From assembly GCA_017559985.1 (NCBI GenBank), contig JAFYPW010000017.1, positions 1-61,536 on the forward strand: a stretch of 61,536 nt of DNA, given 5' to 3'. A program made the translations under genes and the position numbers. The notes under the pieces were generated by a model. It was given only the letters and a program-made list of their open reading frames with translations, ran no database searches and was not told where the DNA came from. This document shows positions 53,687 through 60,987 of the stretch, piece after piece (position 1 is the stretch's first letter; each line of letters begins with the position of its first letter). This DNA comes from Oscillospiraceae bacterium. Lineage in GTDB: Bacteria; Bacillota; Clostridia; Oscillospirales; JAAYXM01.

Positions 53687-55010
53687 CTGTCTTCTCCTCC
53701 CGGTCTGTTTTTTCGGAAAGCTTCTCCTTTACGGTGCGGAAAGCCGACACAAGCGAAAGTCGCGCCGGGCAAACGTATGCACACGCTCCGCATTCCGTGC
53801 AGTCAGAAACACAAAGCTCTTCGCATTCGGAAAGCTCATCTGCCATAAAGCTTCTGTAAATATAAACCGGCAAAAGGTTCATGGGACAGACCTGCACACA
53901 TTTTCCGCAGTGGATGCAGGTTGTTTCGCACGGGAGCTCCCCCTCACCGCCGCAAAAGGCTATAAGCACATTTGTTCCCTTTATCACGGGAACGTCGAGT
54001 GAAGAAACGGATGTTCCCATCATCGGTCCGCCAATGATGATTTTATCCGGATGTTCCAGAAAACCGCCACAGGCTTCAAAAATCTCACCAATGGGTGTTC
54101 CGATCTTCACGATAAGGTTTTTCGGGTTTGCAACGGCAGAGCCGGTTACCGTAACCACACGCTCGGTGAGCGGAGTTCCGCTGCGAACCGCGCGCGAAAG
54201 CGCAACGGCGGTGGAAACGTTCATCGTCATAACAGCGACGTCAGACGCATCTCTTCCCGCGGGAAGCTCCCTTCCCGTGACCGAGCGGATTATCTGACGC
54301 TCCGCACCCTGCGGATATTTGCTGTGCACAATCGTCATCTTTATACCGGGCTTTTTTGCAAGTGTTCTTCGAAGCTCGGCTATTGCATGGGGCTTGTCCG
54401 ATGCAACGGCAATATACACATTCTTCACGCCGAGTGCCTGTGCCGTTATGAGCGCACCGTCGTAAAGAGTTTCCGTTTCTTCAATCATAATGCGATTGTC
54501 AGCCGTGGCATACGGCTCACACTCCGCACCGTTTATTATAAGCGTATCAACAATATCTTTCGACGCACGAAGCTTTTCAGAAAGCGGGGCTGCGCTTCCG
54601 CCAAGGCCCACGATTCCCGCATCCCTTGCAATCTCTGCAAGCTCGTCCGCTCCGAGTGCAACAAACCGTTCAAGCGGAGGGAAAATCTCCTCGCGCTCAT
54701 CTGCAAAATCATTTTCTATAACAACCGACAAAACCTCATCACCGTTCGGGTGCAGACGCGGCTCAATCGCAGTCACTCTTCCCGAAACGGAGGCGTGGCA
54801 CGGGGCAGAGTTTGGGTTTGTGCTCTCGCCTATCTTCTGCCCGAGTTTCACATAGTCGCCAATCTCAACTATGGGACTGCACATAGCACCCTTGTGCATA
54901 AGCAAAGGGATGACCACCTCACGCGGAGGCTTCATCTCATCTATCGGTTTTCTTTCGGTACGGCTCTTTTTGCTATCAAGATGTATTCCGCCTTTGAAAA
55001 TAAAGGACAT
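53670..55010 (-). CDS. rnfC: RnfC-like iron-sulfur subunit with altered nucleotide/flavin loop
   Basis: 446 aa. Two [4Fe-4S] motifs are intact: C365-x2-C368-x2-C371-x3-C375 and C404-x2-C407-x2-C410-x3-C414. IINGAECEPYATADNRIMIE and KYPQGAERQII match RnfC. The usual GLGGAGFPT loop of the NADH/FMN region reads GLGGSAAPLS (135-144), losing the Gly-Phe-x-Thr residues. First gene of the operon, with a good promoter. If active, it probably does not use NADH in the usual way. Confidence 0.9.
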   Translation of the reverse strand: MSFIFKGGIHLDSKKSRTERKPIDEMKPPREVVIPLLMHKGAMCSPIVEIGDYVKLGQKIGESTNPNSAPCHASVSGRVTAIEPRLHPNGDEVLSVVIENDFADEREEIFPPLERFVALGADELAEIARDAGIVGLGGSAAPLSEKLRASKDIVDTLIINGAECEPYATADNRIMIEETETLYDGALITAQALGVKNVYIAVASDKPHAIAELRRTLAKKPGIKMTIVHSKYPQGAERQIIRSVTGRELPAGRDASDVAVMTMNVSTAVALSRAVRSGTPLTERVVTVTGSAVANPKNLIVKIGTPIGEIFEACGGFLEHPDKIIIGGPMMGTSVSSLDVPVIKGTNVLIAFCGGEGELPCETTCIHCGKCVQVCPMNLLPVYIYRSFMADELSECEELCVSDCTECGACAYVCPARLSLVSAFRTVKEKLSEKTDREEKTDEDRK

Positions 55011-55044
55011 AGTTTCACCTCGTCAAAAAAGTATATACATATTT

Positions 55045-55073
55045 ATTTTACAACAATTATGCCATTCTTGCAA
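55045..55073 (-). promoter_or_regulatory. Predicted promoter of the Rnf-type operon
   Basis: Minus strand TTGCAA, 17 nt, TAAAAT, about 30 nt before the GAGGTG ribosome site of rnfC. The same two boxes are used for rpsT. Confidence 0.7.
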
Positions 55074-55100
55074 GCTTTGTTAATATTTTGCGTTTTTGTG

Positions 55101-55129
55101 TTGTGTTATTTTGCTTTCGGTAGTATAAT
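55101..55129 (+). promoter_or_regulatory. Predicted promoter of upp
   Basis: TTGTGT, 17 nt, TATAAT on the plus strand, 27 nt before the upp ATG with GGGAG in between. Divergent from the rnfC promoter. Confidence 0.6.
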
Positions 55130-55156
55130 AAAGAAAAAAACAGGGAGACGTGAAAA

Positions 55157-55786
55157 ATGGGAAAACTTAACATTATTGACCATCCGCTTATTTTGCACAA
55201 GCTTACAAAAATGCGTGATAAAAACACCGGCTCCAAGGATTTTCGTGAGCTTCTCAACGAAATTGCCCTTCTTATGGGATACGAAATAACCCGCACACTT
55301 CCACTCCGTGATGTTGAAATTGAAACTCCTATGGGCAAGATGAACGCCAAGGAAATTGCAGGCAAAAAGCTTGCCATCGTTCCTATTCTGCGTGCCGGTA
55401 TCGGTATGGTTGACGGTCTTCTTACCCTCCTGCCCGTTGCGAAGGTGGGCCACATAGGTCTTTACCGCAACGAGGAGACTCACAAACCCGTTTTCTACTA
55501 CTGCAAGCTTCCGTCTGACATCGAAAACCGTATGGTCATCGTTACCGACCCGATGCTCGCAACCGGCGGAAGCGCGGTTGATGCAATCGCACTCCTTAAA
55601 GAAAAGGGTTGCTCACAGATTAAGCTTATGTGCCTTGTTGCGGCTCCCGAGGGTGTCCGCGCGGTGCAGGAAGCACACCCCGATGTCGACATCTACGTCG
55701 CATCTCTTGACGAGTGCCTGAACAAAGACGCATACATCGTTCCGGGTCTTGGCGACGCGGGCGACAGAATCTTCGGCACAAAGTAA
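55157..55786 (+). CDS. upp: Uracil phosphoribosyltransferase
   Basis: 209 aa. Salvages uracil with PRPP to [43 protein letters not shown], the PRPP motif [18 protein letters not shown] and the C-terminal [16 protein letters not shown] uracil-binding segment are all present. A single-gene plus-strand unit ended by a strong shared terminator. Together with dfrA and thyA it makes a small pyrimidine-nucleotide neighbourhood, though on opposite strands. Confidence 0.97.
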   Translation: MGKLNIIDHPLILHKLTKMRDKNTGSKDFRELLNEIALLMGYEITRTLPLRDVEIETPMGKMNAKEIAGKKLAIVPILRAGIGMVDGLLTLLPVAKVGHIGLYRNEETHKPVFYYCKLPSDIENRMVIVTDPMLATGGSAVDAIALLKEKGCSQIKLMCLVAAPEGVRAVQEAHPDVDIYVASLDECLNKDAYIVPGLGDAGDRIFGTK

Positions 55787-55801
55787 ATTATATTAAACAG
55801 A

Positions 55802-55834
55802 AAAGCAAGGGTAAATATACCCTTGCTTTTTTTA
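55802..55834. terminator. Bidirectional terminator between upp and dfrA
   Basis: AAAGCAAGGGTA and TACCCTTGCTTT form a perfect 12-bp stem with an AATA loop, followed by TTTTA on plus and preceded by the A run on the other strand. It overlaps the dfrA stop codon. Confidence 0.85.
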
Positions 55835-56317
55835 TTTTCTTTTGTATGTGACAAACCTAAAACGAAGTCCCTCGTGCTCCTTTTCGGGTGAGGAGTAAAC
55901 CTCTTCCCAGTCGGGCATCGCGTCAAAGTCTGATATATGGCGGTCTGCCTCGCTTTCTGCGTCTATCTTTGTTATGTATGCCGTGTCGCAGAACGGAAGC
56001 ATATCGCGGTAAACACTCTCTCCGCCTATTACGAAAACATCCGCACCCGGTGTATCAGAAACAAGCGTTGCCGCCTCTTTGGGAGTTTTGCAAACCTCCG
56101 CGCCGGGAATCTCTCCGAGTGTGCGGGAGAGAATGATGTTCCGACGCTTCGGAAGCGGTTTTCCACCCGGAAGGGACTCGAGCGTCGCCCGTCCCATTAT
56201 GACAGTTTTGCCAGAGGTTGTCTCTCTGAAAAATTTCATATCTTCGGGGATGCTGTAAATAAGGTCGCCGCCCTTACCTATTCCCCAGGCTTTGTCGGCT
56301 GCTGCGATAATGTTCAT
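55832..56317 (-). CDS. dfrA: Dihydrofolate reductase
   Basis: 161 aa. Regenerates tetrahydrofolate after ThyA. AAADKAWGIGKGGDLIYSIP, DMKFFRETTSGKTVIMGRAT and VIGGESVYRDMLPFCDTAYI are DHFR motifs. It sits 15 nt after thyA, a metabolically linked pair. Trimethoprim target. Confidence 0.96.
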   Translation of the reverse strand: MNIIAAADKAWGIGKGGDLIYSIPEDMKFFRETTSGKTVIMGRATLESLPGGKPLPKRRNIILSRTLGEIPGAEVCKTPKEAATLVSDTPGADVFVIGGESVYRDMLPFCDTAYITKIDAESEADRHISDFDAMPDWEEVYSSPEKEHEGLRFRFVTYKRK

Positions 56318-56332
56318 AACAAAACTTCCTTT

Positions 56333-57163
56333 TTAGATTGCTACCGGGATTTTTGAGTCAAAATCGCTGTATTGGTATCCTTCAAGCTTAAAGTCGTCTA
56401 CCGTAAAATCATAGAAGTCGCGCTTTTCGGGATTCATAATAAACTTGGGCGCGTCAAAGGTTTCTTTCTTCATAAGCTCTTCAACAAGCGGAATGTGGCG
56501 GTCGTAGATGTGCGCGTCTGCGATAACGTGCATAAGCTCGCCCGGCAAAAGATTGCTGACCTGCGCCATCATATGTACCAGCACGGCATACTGACACGTA
56601 TTCCAGCCGTTTGCAGTGAGCATATCCTGCGAGCGCTGATGGAGTATCGCGTTGAGCTTATTGCCCGAAACGTTGAACGTAACGCTGTATGCACACGGAT
56701 AGAGCTGCATATCGCAAAGCTCGTCGTGGTTATATATATTCGTCATAATTCTGCGGCTTGTCGGGTTGTTTTTCAGGTCATACAAAACGCGGTCAACCTG
56801 GTCAAACATACCTTCGCGATATTTATGCTTCTTCCCGAGCTGATAGCCGTAAGCCTTGCCTATCGTGCCGTTTTCGTCCTGCCACGAATCCCAGATACGG
56901 CTTTTAAGCTCTGATACGCGGTTTGACTTCTTCTGCCATATCCACAAAAGCTCGTCTATCGCAGATTTGAGCGCCGTGCGGCGTACCGTAAGAATCGGAA
57001 ACTCCTCAGATAAGTCGTAGCGGTTTACAACACCGAATTTCTTTATCGTATGTGCAGGTGTTCCGTCCTCCCAGCGCGGGCGGACCTCATAGTCAGTATC
57101 CCACACACCGTTTTTGAGTATATCCTTACAATTTTCAATAAAAAGCGAATCTGCTCTGCTCAT
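56333..57163 (-). CDS. thyA: Thymidylate synthase ThyA
   Basis: 276 aa from ATG 57163 (GAGG 8 nt upstream; a GTG three codons earlier is less likely). It methylates dUMP with methylene-THF. Catalytic Cys is in MQLYPCAYSVTFNV. The nucleotide-binding segment QRSQDMLTANGWNTCQYAVL resembles the Bacillus/phage-type ThyA rather than the enteric type. The C-terminal IADAHIYDRHIP region is present. Its upstream region is nearly copied in front of the pyruvyl transferase gene. Confidence 0.95.
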   Translation of the reverse strand: MSRADSLFIENCKDILKNGVWDTDYEVRPRWEDGTPAHTIKKFGVVNRYDLSEEFPILTVRRTALKSAIDELLWIWQKKSNRVSELKSRIWDSWQDENGTIGKAYGYQLGKKHKYREGMFDQVDRVLYDLKNNPTSRRIMTNIYNHDELCDMQLYPCAYSVTFNVSGNKLNAILHQRSQDMLTANGWNTCQYAVLVHMMAQVSNLLPGELMHVIADAHIYDRHIPLVEELMKKETFDAPKFIMNPEKRDFYDFTVDDFKLEGYQYSDFDSKIPVAI

Positions 57164-57195
57164 ACCTCTCACCTCGAGTTTTATTATATCAAGTT
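57161..57195 (-). repeat. Promoter/RBS element, copy A (thyA)
   Basis: Minus strand ACAACTTGATATAA then, 8 bases on, GAGGTGAGAGG before the ATG. The -10 TATAAT has no good -35 box here (TATAGA at 17 nt). A close copy is found at 59500-59536. Confidence 0.65.
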
Positions 57196-57206
57196 GTGCA
57201 CAAAAT

Positions 57207-58376
57207 CTATAGCTTCTTAATTAAATTAAACAGTCCTAATGGCATATGCAATTTCATATTGCTTCTTAATCTGCCTTTGAGGTTGTTTTTCCTGTATTGT
57301 TTCGCAATATCGGAAATTCTTCCGTTTTTGCAGGCATCCATATATTTATCCCATTTTGTTCCCTTAACTGTGGGGTGGCGCAAACAAGTATTGCCGTTTA
57401 CAACCGCATTATAGTCGACTTCTTCCGTTGTCATTTTCGAGCTCAAAACACTTAACAGGCTCATTGCCTTTTCATTATTGAACATACAAACAGAAATTCC
57501 GTTAATTCTATCACAGGAGAGTTTAACTCTATTGTGTCCCCAAAAATCACCAAGGGTAATATCCCCTATTCGGTTTTCCGTTGCATATCTGCACTCAAAA
57601 CAACTTGGCCGCATAAGATTTCCCACAGAAAAACCATACATATAAAACTCGTCATTTTTACCGATGTTTTTAGTCTTTCCTTTAAAATCGGTAAATTCCG
57701 CGGTGATTCTCTGCCATGTATATTTTTTACTTCTGAAATTAAAGTCGGTTATCTTTGTTTTGTGCTTGTTCTCAAGGTATTTAACAAATTCTCTGAACAT
57801 TGCATACGAGGGAACACCGTGGCAAATTAAATCAACCGTGATTAAATTTTCATAACCCTTGCCAAGATATCCCTTGAGCGCTCCCACCTGGCACGGCGTA
57901 CCCGTAAACAGAACCGTTTTCCCTGCCTCAAGCCTTTCTTTTGCGTCACGATATACAAGCCCCGTATCGCTCTGAACATACTTGGACTTACGCATCAAAA
58001 GATAATCATCCTTCTTTTCAGAGCAGATATGTATGGGTTTCAACTCATCGTCATATACACACCCACAGACTGCGCCGCCGTTTTCAAGAATGTGTTCTGC
58101 CAATACTGAAAAAGCACCGCCGGAGCTGCTTTTCATAAGGATGTCTTTATCTTTTATTGTGCATGCATACGCTTTTAACGGATAAATCAGCTCCATATCA
58201 AAAACTTTTTTGCAGGTCTTTGAACACAAATTGCACTCAATGCACTTTTTTTCATCAATTACCGGATGTAAAAAACCATAGTTGTTTTCCTGTAATTTTA
58301 CGGCATCTTTTGGACAAACATTTGCACACGCCCCACAACCTGTGCACTTGTCAGGAGTTTCGCAAATCTGAATCAT
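57207..58376 (-). CDS. FrhB-like iron-sulfur flavoprotein (coenzyme F420 hydrogenase beta-subunit family)
   Basis: 389 aa. Two N-terminal [4Fe-4S] motifs (CTGCGACANVCP and CIECNLCSKTC) precede an FrhB/FdhB domain with SSSGGAFSVLAEHIL, VLFTGTPCQVGALKGYL, DLICHGVPS and CRYATENRIGDITLGDFWG. Such genes commonly occur in capsule or exopolysaccharide clusters beside polysaccharide pyruvyl transferases, as here. Its reductive role is unknown. The region appears AT-richer than the flanks. Only 1 nt separates it from the upstream gene. Confidence 0.88.
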   Translation of the reverse strand: MIQICETPDKCTGCGACANVCPKDAVKLQENNYGFLHPVIDEKKCIECNLCSKTCKKVFDMELIYPLKAYACTIKDKDILMKSSSGGAFSVLAEHILENGGAVCGCVYDDELKPIHICSEKKDDYLLMRKSKYVQSDTGLVYRDAKERLEAGKTVLFTGTPCQVGALKGYLGKGYENLITVDLICHGVPSYAMFREFVKYLENKHKTKITDFNFRSKKYTWQRITAEFTDFKGKTKNIGKNDEFYMYGFSVGNLMRPSCFECRYATENRIGDITLGDFWGHNRVKLSCDRINGISVCMFNNEKAMSLLSVLSSKMTTEEVDYNAVVNGNTCLRHPTVKGTKWDKYMDACKNGRISDIAKQYRKNNLKGRLRSNMKLHMPLGLFNLIKKL

Positions 58377-58377
58377 T

Positions 58378-59502
58378 TTAGTTCACACTCCGCTCGATTG
58401 CGTTATAGAGATACTCGATAGACTGCCTTTTTCTTGTTTCTTTGTTCTCATTTATACGGACATAGTCAAGCGGTGTGATTTTAGAAAAGTCATAAATTTC
58501 GTCTATGTATCTGCCTTCTATTTCAAACAACTTTAAAACTTCGGAAATCCTTGGATTTGTCACAACGCTCACTTTTTTTAACAATCCTACGAAAAACTCT
58601 TTTTCAAATATAATCGAAAAACATATTCCGTGAAAGCTGTTGGTTACAATGTATGAGGCATTATCCATATACCCCAGCCACTTTTCCGGCCCTACGGCAT
58701 ATATAGGTCTGTCGTTTTTTCCATACATCCAATGCTTGACAACCTTAACCACTTCTAAATTATGGAATTCAGCAAGCTTTTTTGCGTATTCTGTGATTTC
58801 TTTTGAATCTTCACGCAAATACACAAATACGTATTTCTTTCTTGCAGGAGCTTTTTCAAGTTTGCGATATTCTTCCTTATCCGTCAACAACGACGGGTCT
58901 AAAACCCATTCTGCCTTTTTCCCTGAAAGTTCGGAAACTATTTCAACACCGTACCTTTCTCTTACAGAAACAGCTGCAAAATCGGATATAAGTTTTTTTG
59001 CCTCATCAATTTTATTTTCAGGCACTCTGCTTTGTCCAAAACTTGCTGCATATGAAATCTTTTTCTTGTTGTCATTTACAAAATCCAGGAAGTAGGTTTC
59101 ATCTACATTGCAACTGCCGTAATTCCATACCTGGTCGCTTCCGACAACAAAACAATCATACCTTTTTTCTATCTGATTCAAATCATCTCTTGTAACAGGT
59201 TTACGGGAAAATCCGCAATAGTGTCTATTGAAAAACTTTTCATACCTGTGCATTCTCACAGGGTGTGCTATGATTCTTGCTATCCATTCGATTATCAGGC
59301 GTGGTGTCCACTTTTTCAAAGGGCCAAAAAATACAGTCTTACCTATTACAGGCTTTCCCGCACTTGTCTTTTGGTAATTGATTATATGCGCTTTTAAGCC
59401 TTCTTTTTTTGAAATATTTTGTTGGAGGGAATATGCTTGCAATACCGAGCCCGGATTACTTGAATAAGAAAATGTCAAAATCCCTATTTTCTTTTCTCTC
59501 AT
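58378..59502 (-). CDS. Polysaccharide pyruvyl transferase family protein
   Basis: 374 aa from ATG 59502. CsaB-like fold: KIGILTFSYSSNPGSVLQAY at the start, VVGSDQVWNYGSCNVDETYF, SYAASFGQS and the C-terminal IVTNSFHGICFSIIFEKEFF. Family members add pyruvate ketals to wall or capsule sugars using PEP. There are no glycosyltransferases next to it, so the acceptor is unknown. First gene of the two-gene cassette, with the promoter shared in sequence with thyA. Confidence 0.88.
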   Translation of the reverse strand: MREKKIGILTFSYSSNPGSVLQAYSLQQNISKKEGLKAHIINYQKTSAGKPVIGKTVFFGPLKKWTPRLIIEWIARIIAHPVRMHRYEKFFNRHYCGFSRKPVTRDDLNQIEKRYDCFVVGSDQVWNYGSCNVDETYFLDFVNDNKKKISYAASFGQSRVPENKIDEAKKLISDFAAVSVRERYGVEIVSELSGKKAEWVLDPSLLTDKEEYRKLEKAPARKKYVFVYLREDSKEITEYAKKLAEFHNLEVVKVVKHWMYGKNDRPIYAVGPEKWLGYMDNASYIVTNSFHGICFSIIFEKEFFVGLLKKVSVVTNPRISEVLKLFEIEGRYIDEIYDFSKITPLDYVRINENKETRKRQSIEYLYNAIERSVN

Positions 59503-59536
59503 TCCTCTCACCTCTTGTGTTAATTATATCAAGTTG
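59500..59536 (-). repeat. Promoter/RBS element, copy B (pyruvyl transferase)
   Basis: Same elements as copy A: ACAACTTGATATAA, then a 9-base spacer, then GAGGTGAGAGG and ATGAG. 25 of the core bases are identical between the copies, which lie 2.34 kb apart and enclose the two-gene cassette. Confidence 0.65.
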
Positions 59537-59551
59537 TATGACATTTTTCAA
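59523..59551 (-). promoter_or_regulatory. Predicted promoter of the pyruvyl transferase/FrhB cassette
   Basis: Minus strand TTGAAA, 17 nt, TATAAT. A better promoter than the thyA copy because the -35 is near consensus. Confidence 0.7.
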
Positions 59552-59567
59552 GGAAAAGAAAAAAGGA

Positions 59568-59595
59568 AAAGCCGGGCGAAAAATCGTCCGGTTTT
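59568..59595 (-). terminator. Terminator after the HTH gene
   Basis: Minus strand CCGGACGA and TCGCCCGG stem (one G-U pair) with flanking A/T pairs, then CTTTTCCTTTTTTC. It overlaps the stop codon of the HTH gene. Confidence 0.7.
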
Positions 59596-59797
59596 AATCT
59601 TTGGGGATAAACTCCGCAATATCCTCTAATCTGCATTCAAGTACTTTACACAACTTTGACAATGTTTTTGTCTCTATGTTTTCATTTGCCCTAAGGCAGC
59701 AAATTGTCTTGCTGTCTATTCCGCATTTTTCTCTCAACATATATGTTGAGACACCTTTTTCTTTCATTGTACTCCAAAGCCTGTCAAATACTATCAT
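59594..59797 (-). CDS. Small Cro/C1-type HTH protein
   Basis: 67 aa from ATG 59797. Compact helix-turn-helix of the YozG/Xre type: MKEKGVSTYMLREKCGIDSK, TICCLRANENIETKTLSKLC, KVLECRLEDIAEFI. Such proteins are common in phage or element remnants and as stand-alone repressors. Divergent from the SLOG gene, with an 86-bp gap between the starts, so it may control it. AT-rich like its neighbours. Confidence 0.82.
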   Translation of the reverse strand: MIVFDRLWSTMKEKGVSTYMLREKCGIDSKTICCLRANENIETKTLSKLCKVLECRLEDIAEFIPKD

Positions 59798-59883
59798 ATA
59801 ACCCACCCCTTGACATTTATTATGGGGGTTATAATCTAAAATATTAAGGGGATATATTCCCCATATAAAGAGGTTGTATTATT

Positions 59884-60348
59884 TTGAAAAACAAAACTTG
59901 TTGTTTTACAGGATACCGTGAGCTTTCTTTTTGGGATAGTCTTATACTCAGTTGCAAACTCAAAAAAGAGATTAAAAAGCTTGTAGGTCTTGGTGTTATT
60001 TATTTTGGTAATGGCGGTGCAAGAGACTTTGACACAATTGCTGCAAAAGCGGTTCTGAAAATGAAAAAACATTACCCTGATATACACTTAATACTCGTGT
60101 TGCCTTGCGCTGAACACACTTCAAATTGGAATTCTTACGACAAAGAAGAGTTTGAATATGTAAAACTGCACGCAGATAAAGTAAAAGTTCTATCAAACCA
60201 TTATTACAGCGGGTGTATGCATACTAGAAACCGTCATTTGGTTGATAATTCTTCTTATTGTATTTGCTACAAACGAAAAGATTTTGGCGACACTGCATAT
60301 ACTGTCAATTATGCAATAAAAAGAATCCTTAGAATAATAGAGCTTTGA
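59884..60348 (+). CDS. SLOG-family (DUF1273/YpsA-like) protein
   Basis: 154 aa starting at TTG 59884 (AGAGG about 10 nt upstream). CCFTGYRELSFWDS and VIYFGNGGARDFDTIAAKA are the nucleotide-binding parts of the DUF1273 SLOG fold; LPCAEHTSNWNSYDKEEFEY and TRNRHLVDNSSYCICY complete it. SLOG proteins sense or process nucleotide ligands. Standing alone next to an HTH gene and a tRNA, it could belong to a small element or defence-like module; this is only inference. Closed by a strong terminator. Confidence 0.85.
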   Translation: MKNKTCCFTGYRELSFWDSLILSCKLKKEIKKLVGLGVIYFGNGGARDFDTIAAKAVLKMKKHYPDIHLILVLPCAEHTSNWNSYDKEEFEYVKLHADKVKVLSNHYYSGCMHTRNRHLVDNSSYCICYKRKDFGDTAYTVNYAIKRILRIIEL

Positions 60349-60353
60349 TCAAT

Positions 60354-60386
60354 AAAAACAGCACCGACTGTGTCGGTGCTGTTTTT
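60354..60386. terminator. Bidirectional terminator between the SLOG gene and tRNA-Val
   Basis: AAAAACAGCACCGAC and GTCGGTGCTGTTTTT, perfect 15-bp stem with a 3-nt loop. Serves the SLOG gene on plus and the tRNA on minus. Confidence 0.9.
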
Positions 60387-60461
60387 GGTGGACGATAACG
60401 GACTCGAACCGCTGACCCTCTGCACGTCAAGCAGATGCTCTACCAGCTGAGCTAATCGTCC
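60386..60461 (-). tRNA. tRNA-Val (GAC anticodon)
   Basis: 76 nt with encoded CCA. The acceptor stem GGACGAT/ATCGTCC is perfect, the D-arm has AGCTCAGCTGGTAGAGC and the anticodon loop is TTGACGT (GAC). The T-arm is GCGGTTCGAGTCCGT. A consensus promoter lies 20 nt upstream. Confidence 0.95.
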
Positions 60462-60480
60462 TCAAACGTGAACGCTAATT

Positions 60481-60509
60481 ATTATAACCAAGACAAACCT
60501 TTTTGTCAA
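60481..60509 (-). promoter_or_regulatory. Consensus promoter of tRNA-Val
   Basis: Minus strand TTGACA, 17 nt, TATAAT, a perfect sigma-A consensus, as expected for a stable RNA gene. Confidence 0.9.
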
Positions 60510-60529
60510 GCTTTTTTCCGAGAAAACAT

Positions 60530-60562
60530 AAAAAATCCCGCAGCAGATGTGCAGGACTTTTT
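60530..60562 (-). terminator. Terminator of rpsT
   Basis: Minus strand TCCTGCA and TGCGGGA stem (one G-U pair) with a 7-nt loop, flanked by an A run and followed by TTTTTTATG, 24 nt after the rpsT stop. Confidence 0.75.
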
Positions 60563-60585
60563 ATGTTCAATGTTAAATTACCGGA

Positions 60586-60843
60586 TTACTGAGCAGCGTT
60601 AGCCTTTTTTGCAAGACGGCTCTTTTTACGAGCTGCGCAATTCTTGTGGATAAGTCCCTTACGAACTGCGATATCAATGCTCTGTGCTGCTGTGTTGTAT
60701 GCTGCCGAAGCGTCGCCGCCCTCGGAAATAGCAGCCTCGCACTTTTTGAGCGATGTTTTAAGCTGCGTTTTTGCGACCTGGTTACGAGCTGCATAAACCT
60801 TTGTCAATTCAACACGCTTTTTTGCAGATTTGATATTGGGCAA
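60586..60843 (-). CDS. rpsT: 30S ribosomal protein S20
   Basis: 85 aa starting at TTG 60843, fixed by GGAGGT 7 nt upstream and by the family start MPNIKSAKKRVELTKVYAAR. Primary 16S rRNA-binding protein, highly basic and helical, ending RKKSRLAKKANAAQ. S20 synthesis is known to be limited by a poor TTG/UUG start in enteric bacteria, and the same type of start is used here. Divergent from gpr, the common Bacillota neighbourhood. Confidence 0.96.
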   Translation of the reverse strand: MPNIKSAKKRVELTKVYAARNQVAKTQLKTSLKKCEAAISEGGDASAAYNTAAQSIDIAVRKGLIHKNCAARKKSRLAKKANAAQ

Positions 60844-60877
60844 AGCGTCCACCTCCTTATTTTTTAGGTACCGAATT

Positions 60878-60906
60878 ATTTTACCATTTATATTATAATA
60901 TTGCAA
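60878..60906 (-). promoter_or_regulatory. Predicted promoter of rpsT
   Basis: Minus strand TTGCAA, 17 nt, TAAAAT, about 30 nt before the ribosome site. Confidence 0.7.
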
Positions 60907-60987
60907 GAGTTTTTTTGAAATTTTTTAAAAATTTGTATACCTCGTAGAAAAGAGCAGAAAATAAGCTGTGAGATTGGGGTGGTTTTT

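Noticed and set aside
54051..55289. Long plus-strand open frame opposite rnfC and running into upp
   Set aside because: No ribosome site, no family resemblance, and it lies antisense to a clear RnfC gene; a shadow of its codon bias.
59810..59835. Promoter TTGACA...TATAAT for the SLOG gene
   Set aside because: Both boxes are perfect but the spacer is only 14 nt, too short for a normal sigma-A promoter.
57161..60388. Integrated element with attachment-site duplication at tRNA-Val
   Set aside because: I found no second copy of the tRNA 3' end near 57 kb and no integrase gene.
60907..60987. Sigma-G promoter of gpr
   Set aside because: GTATA and AAAATA-like boxes exist but do not match the CATNNTA-type -10 well enough to call.
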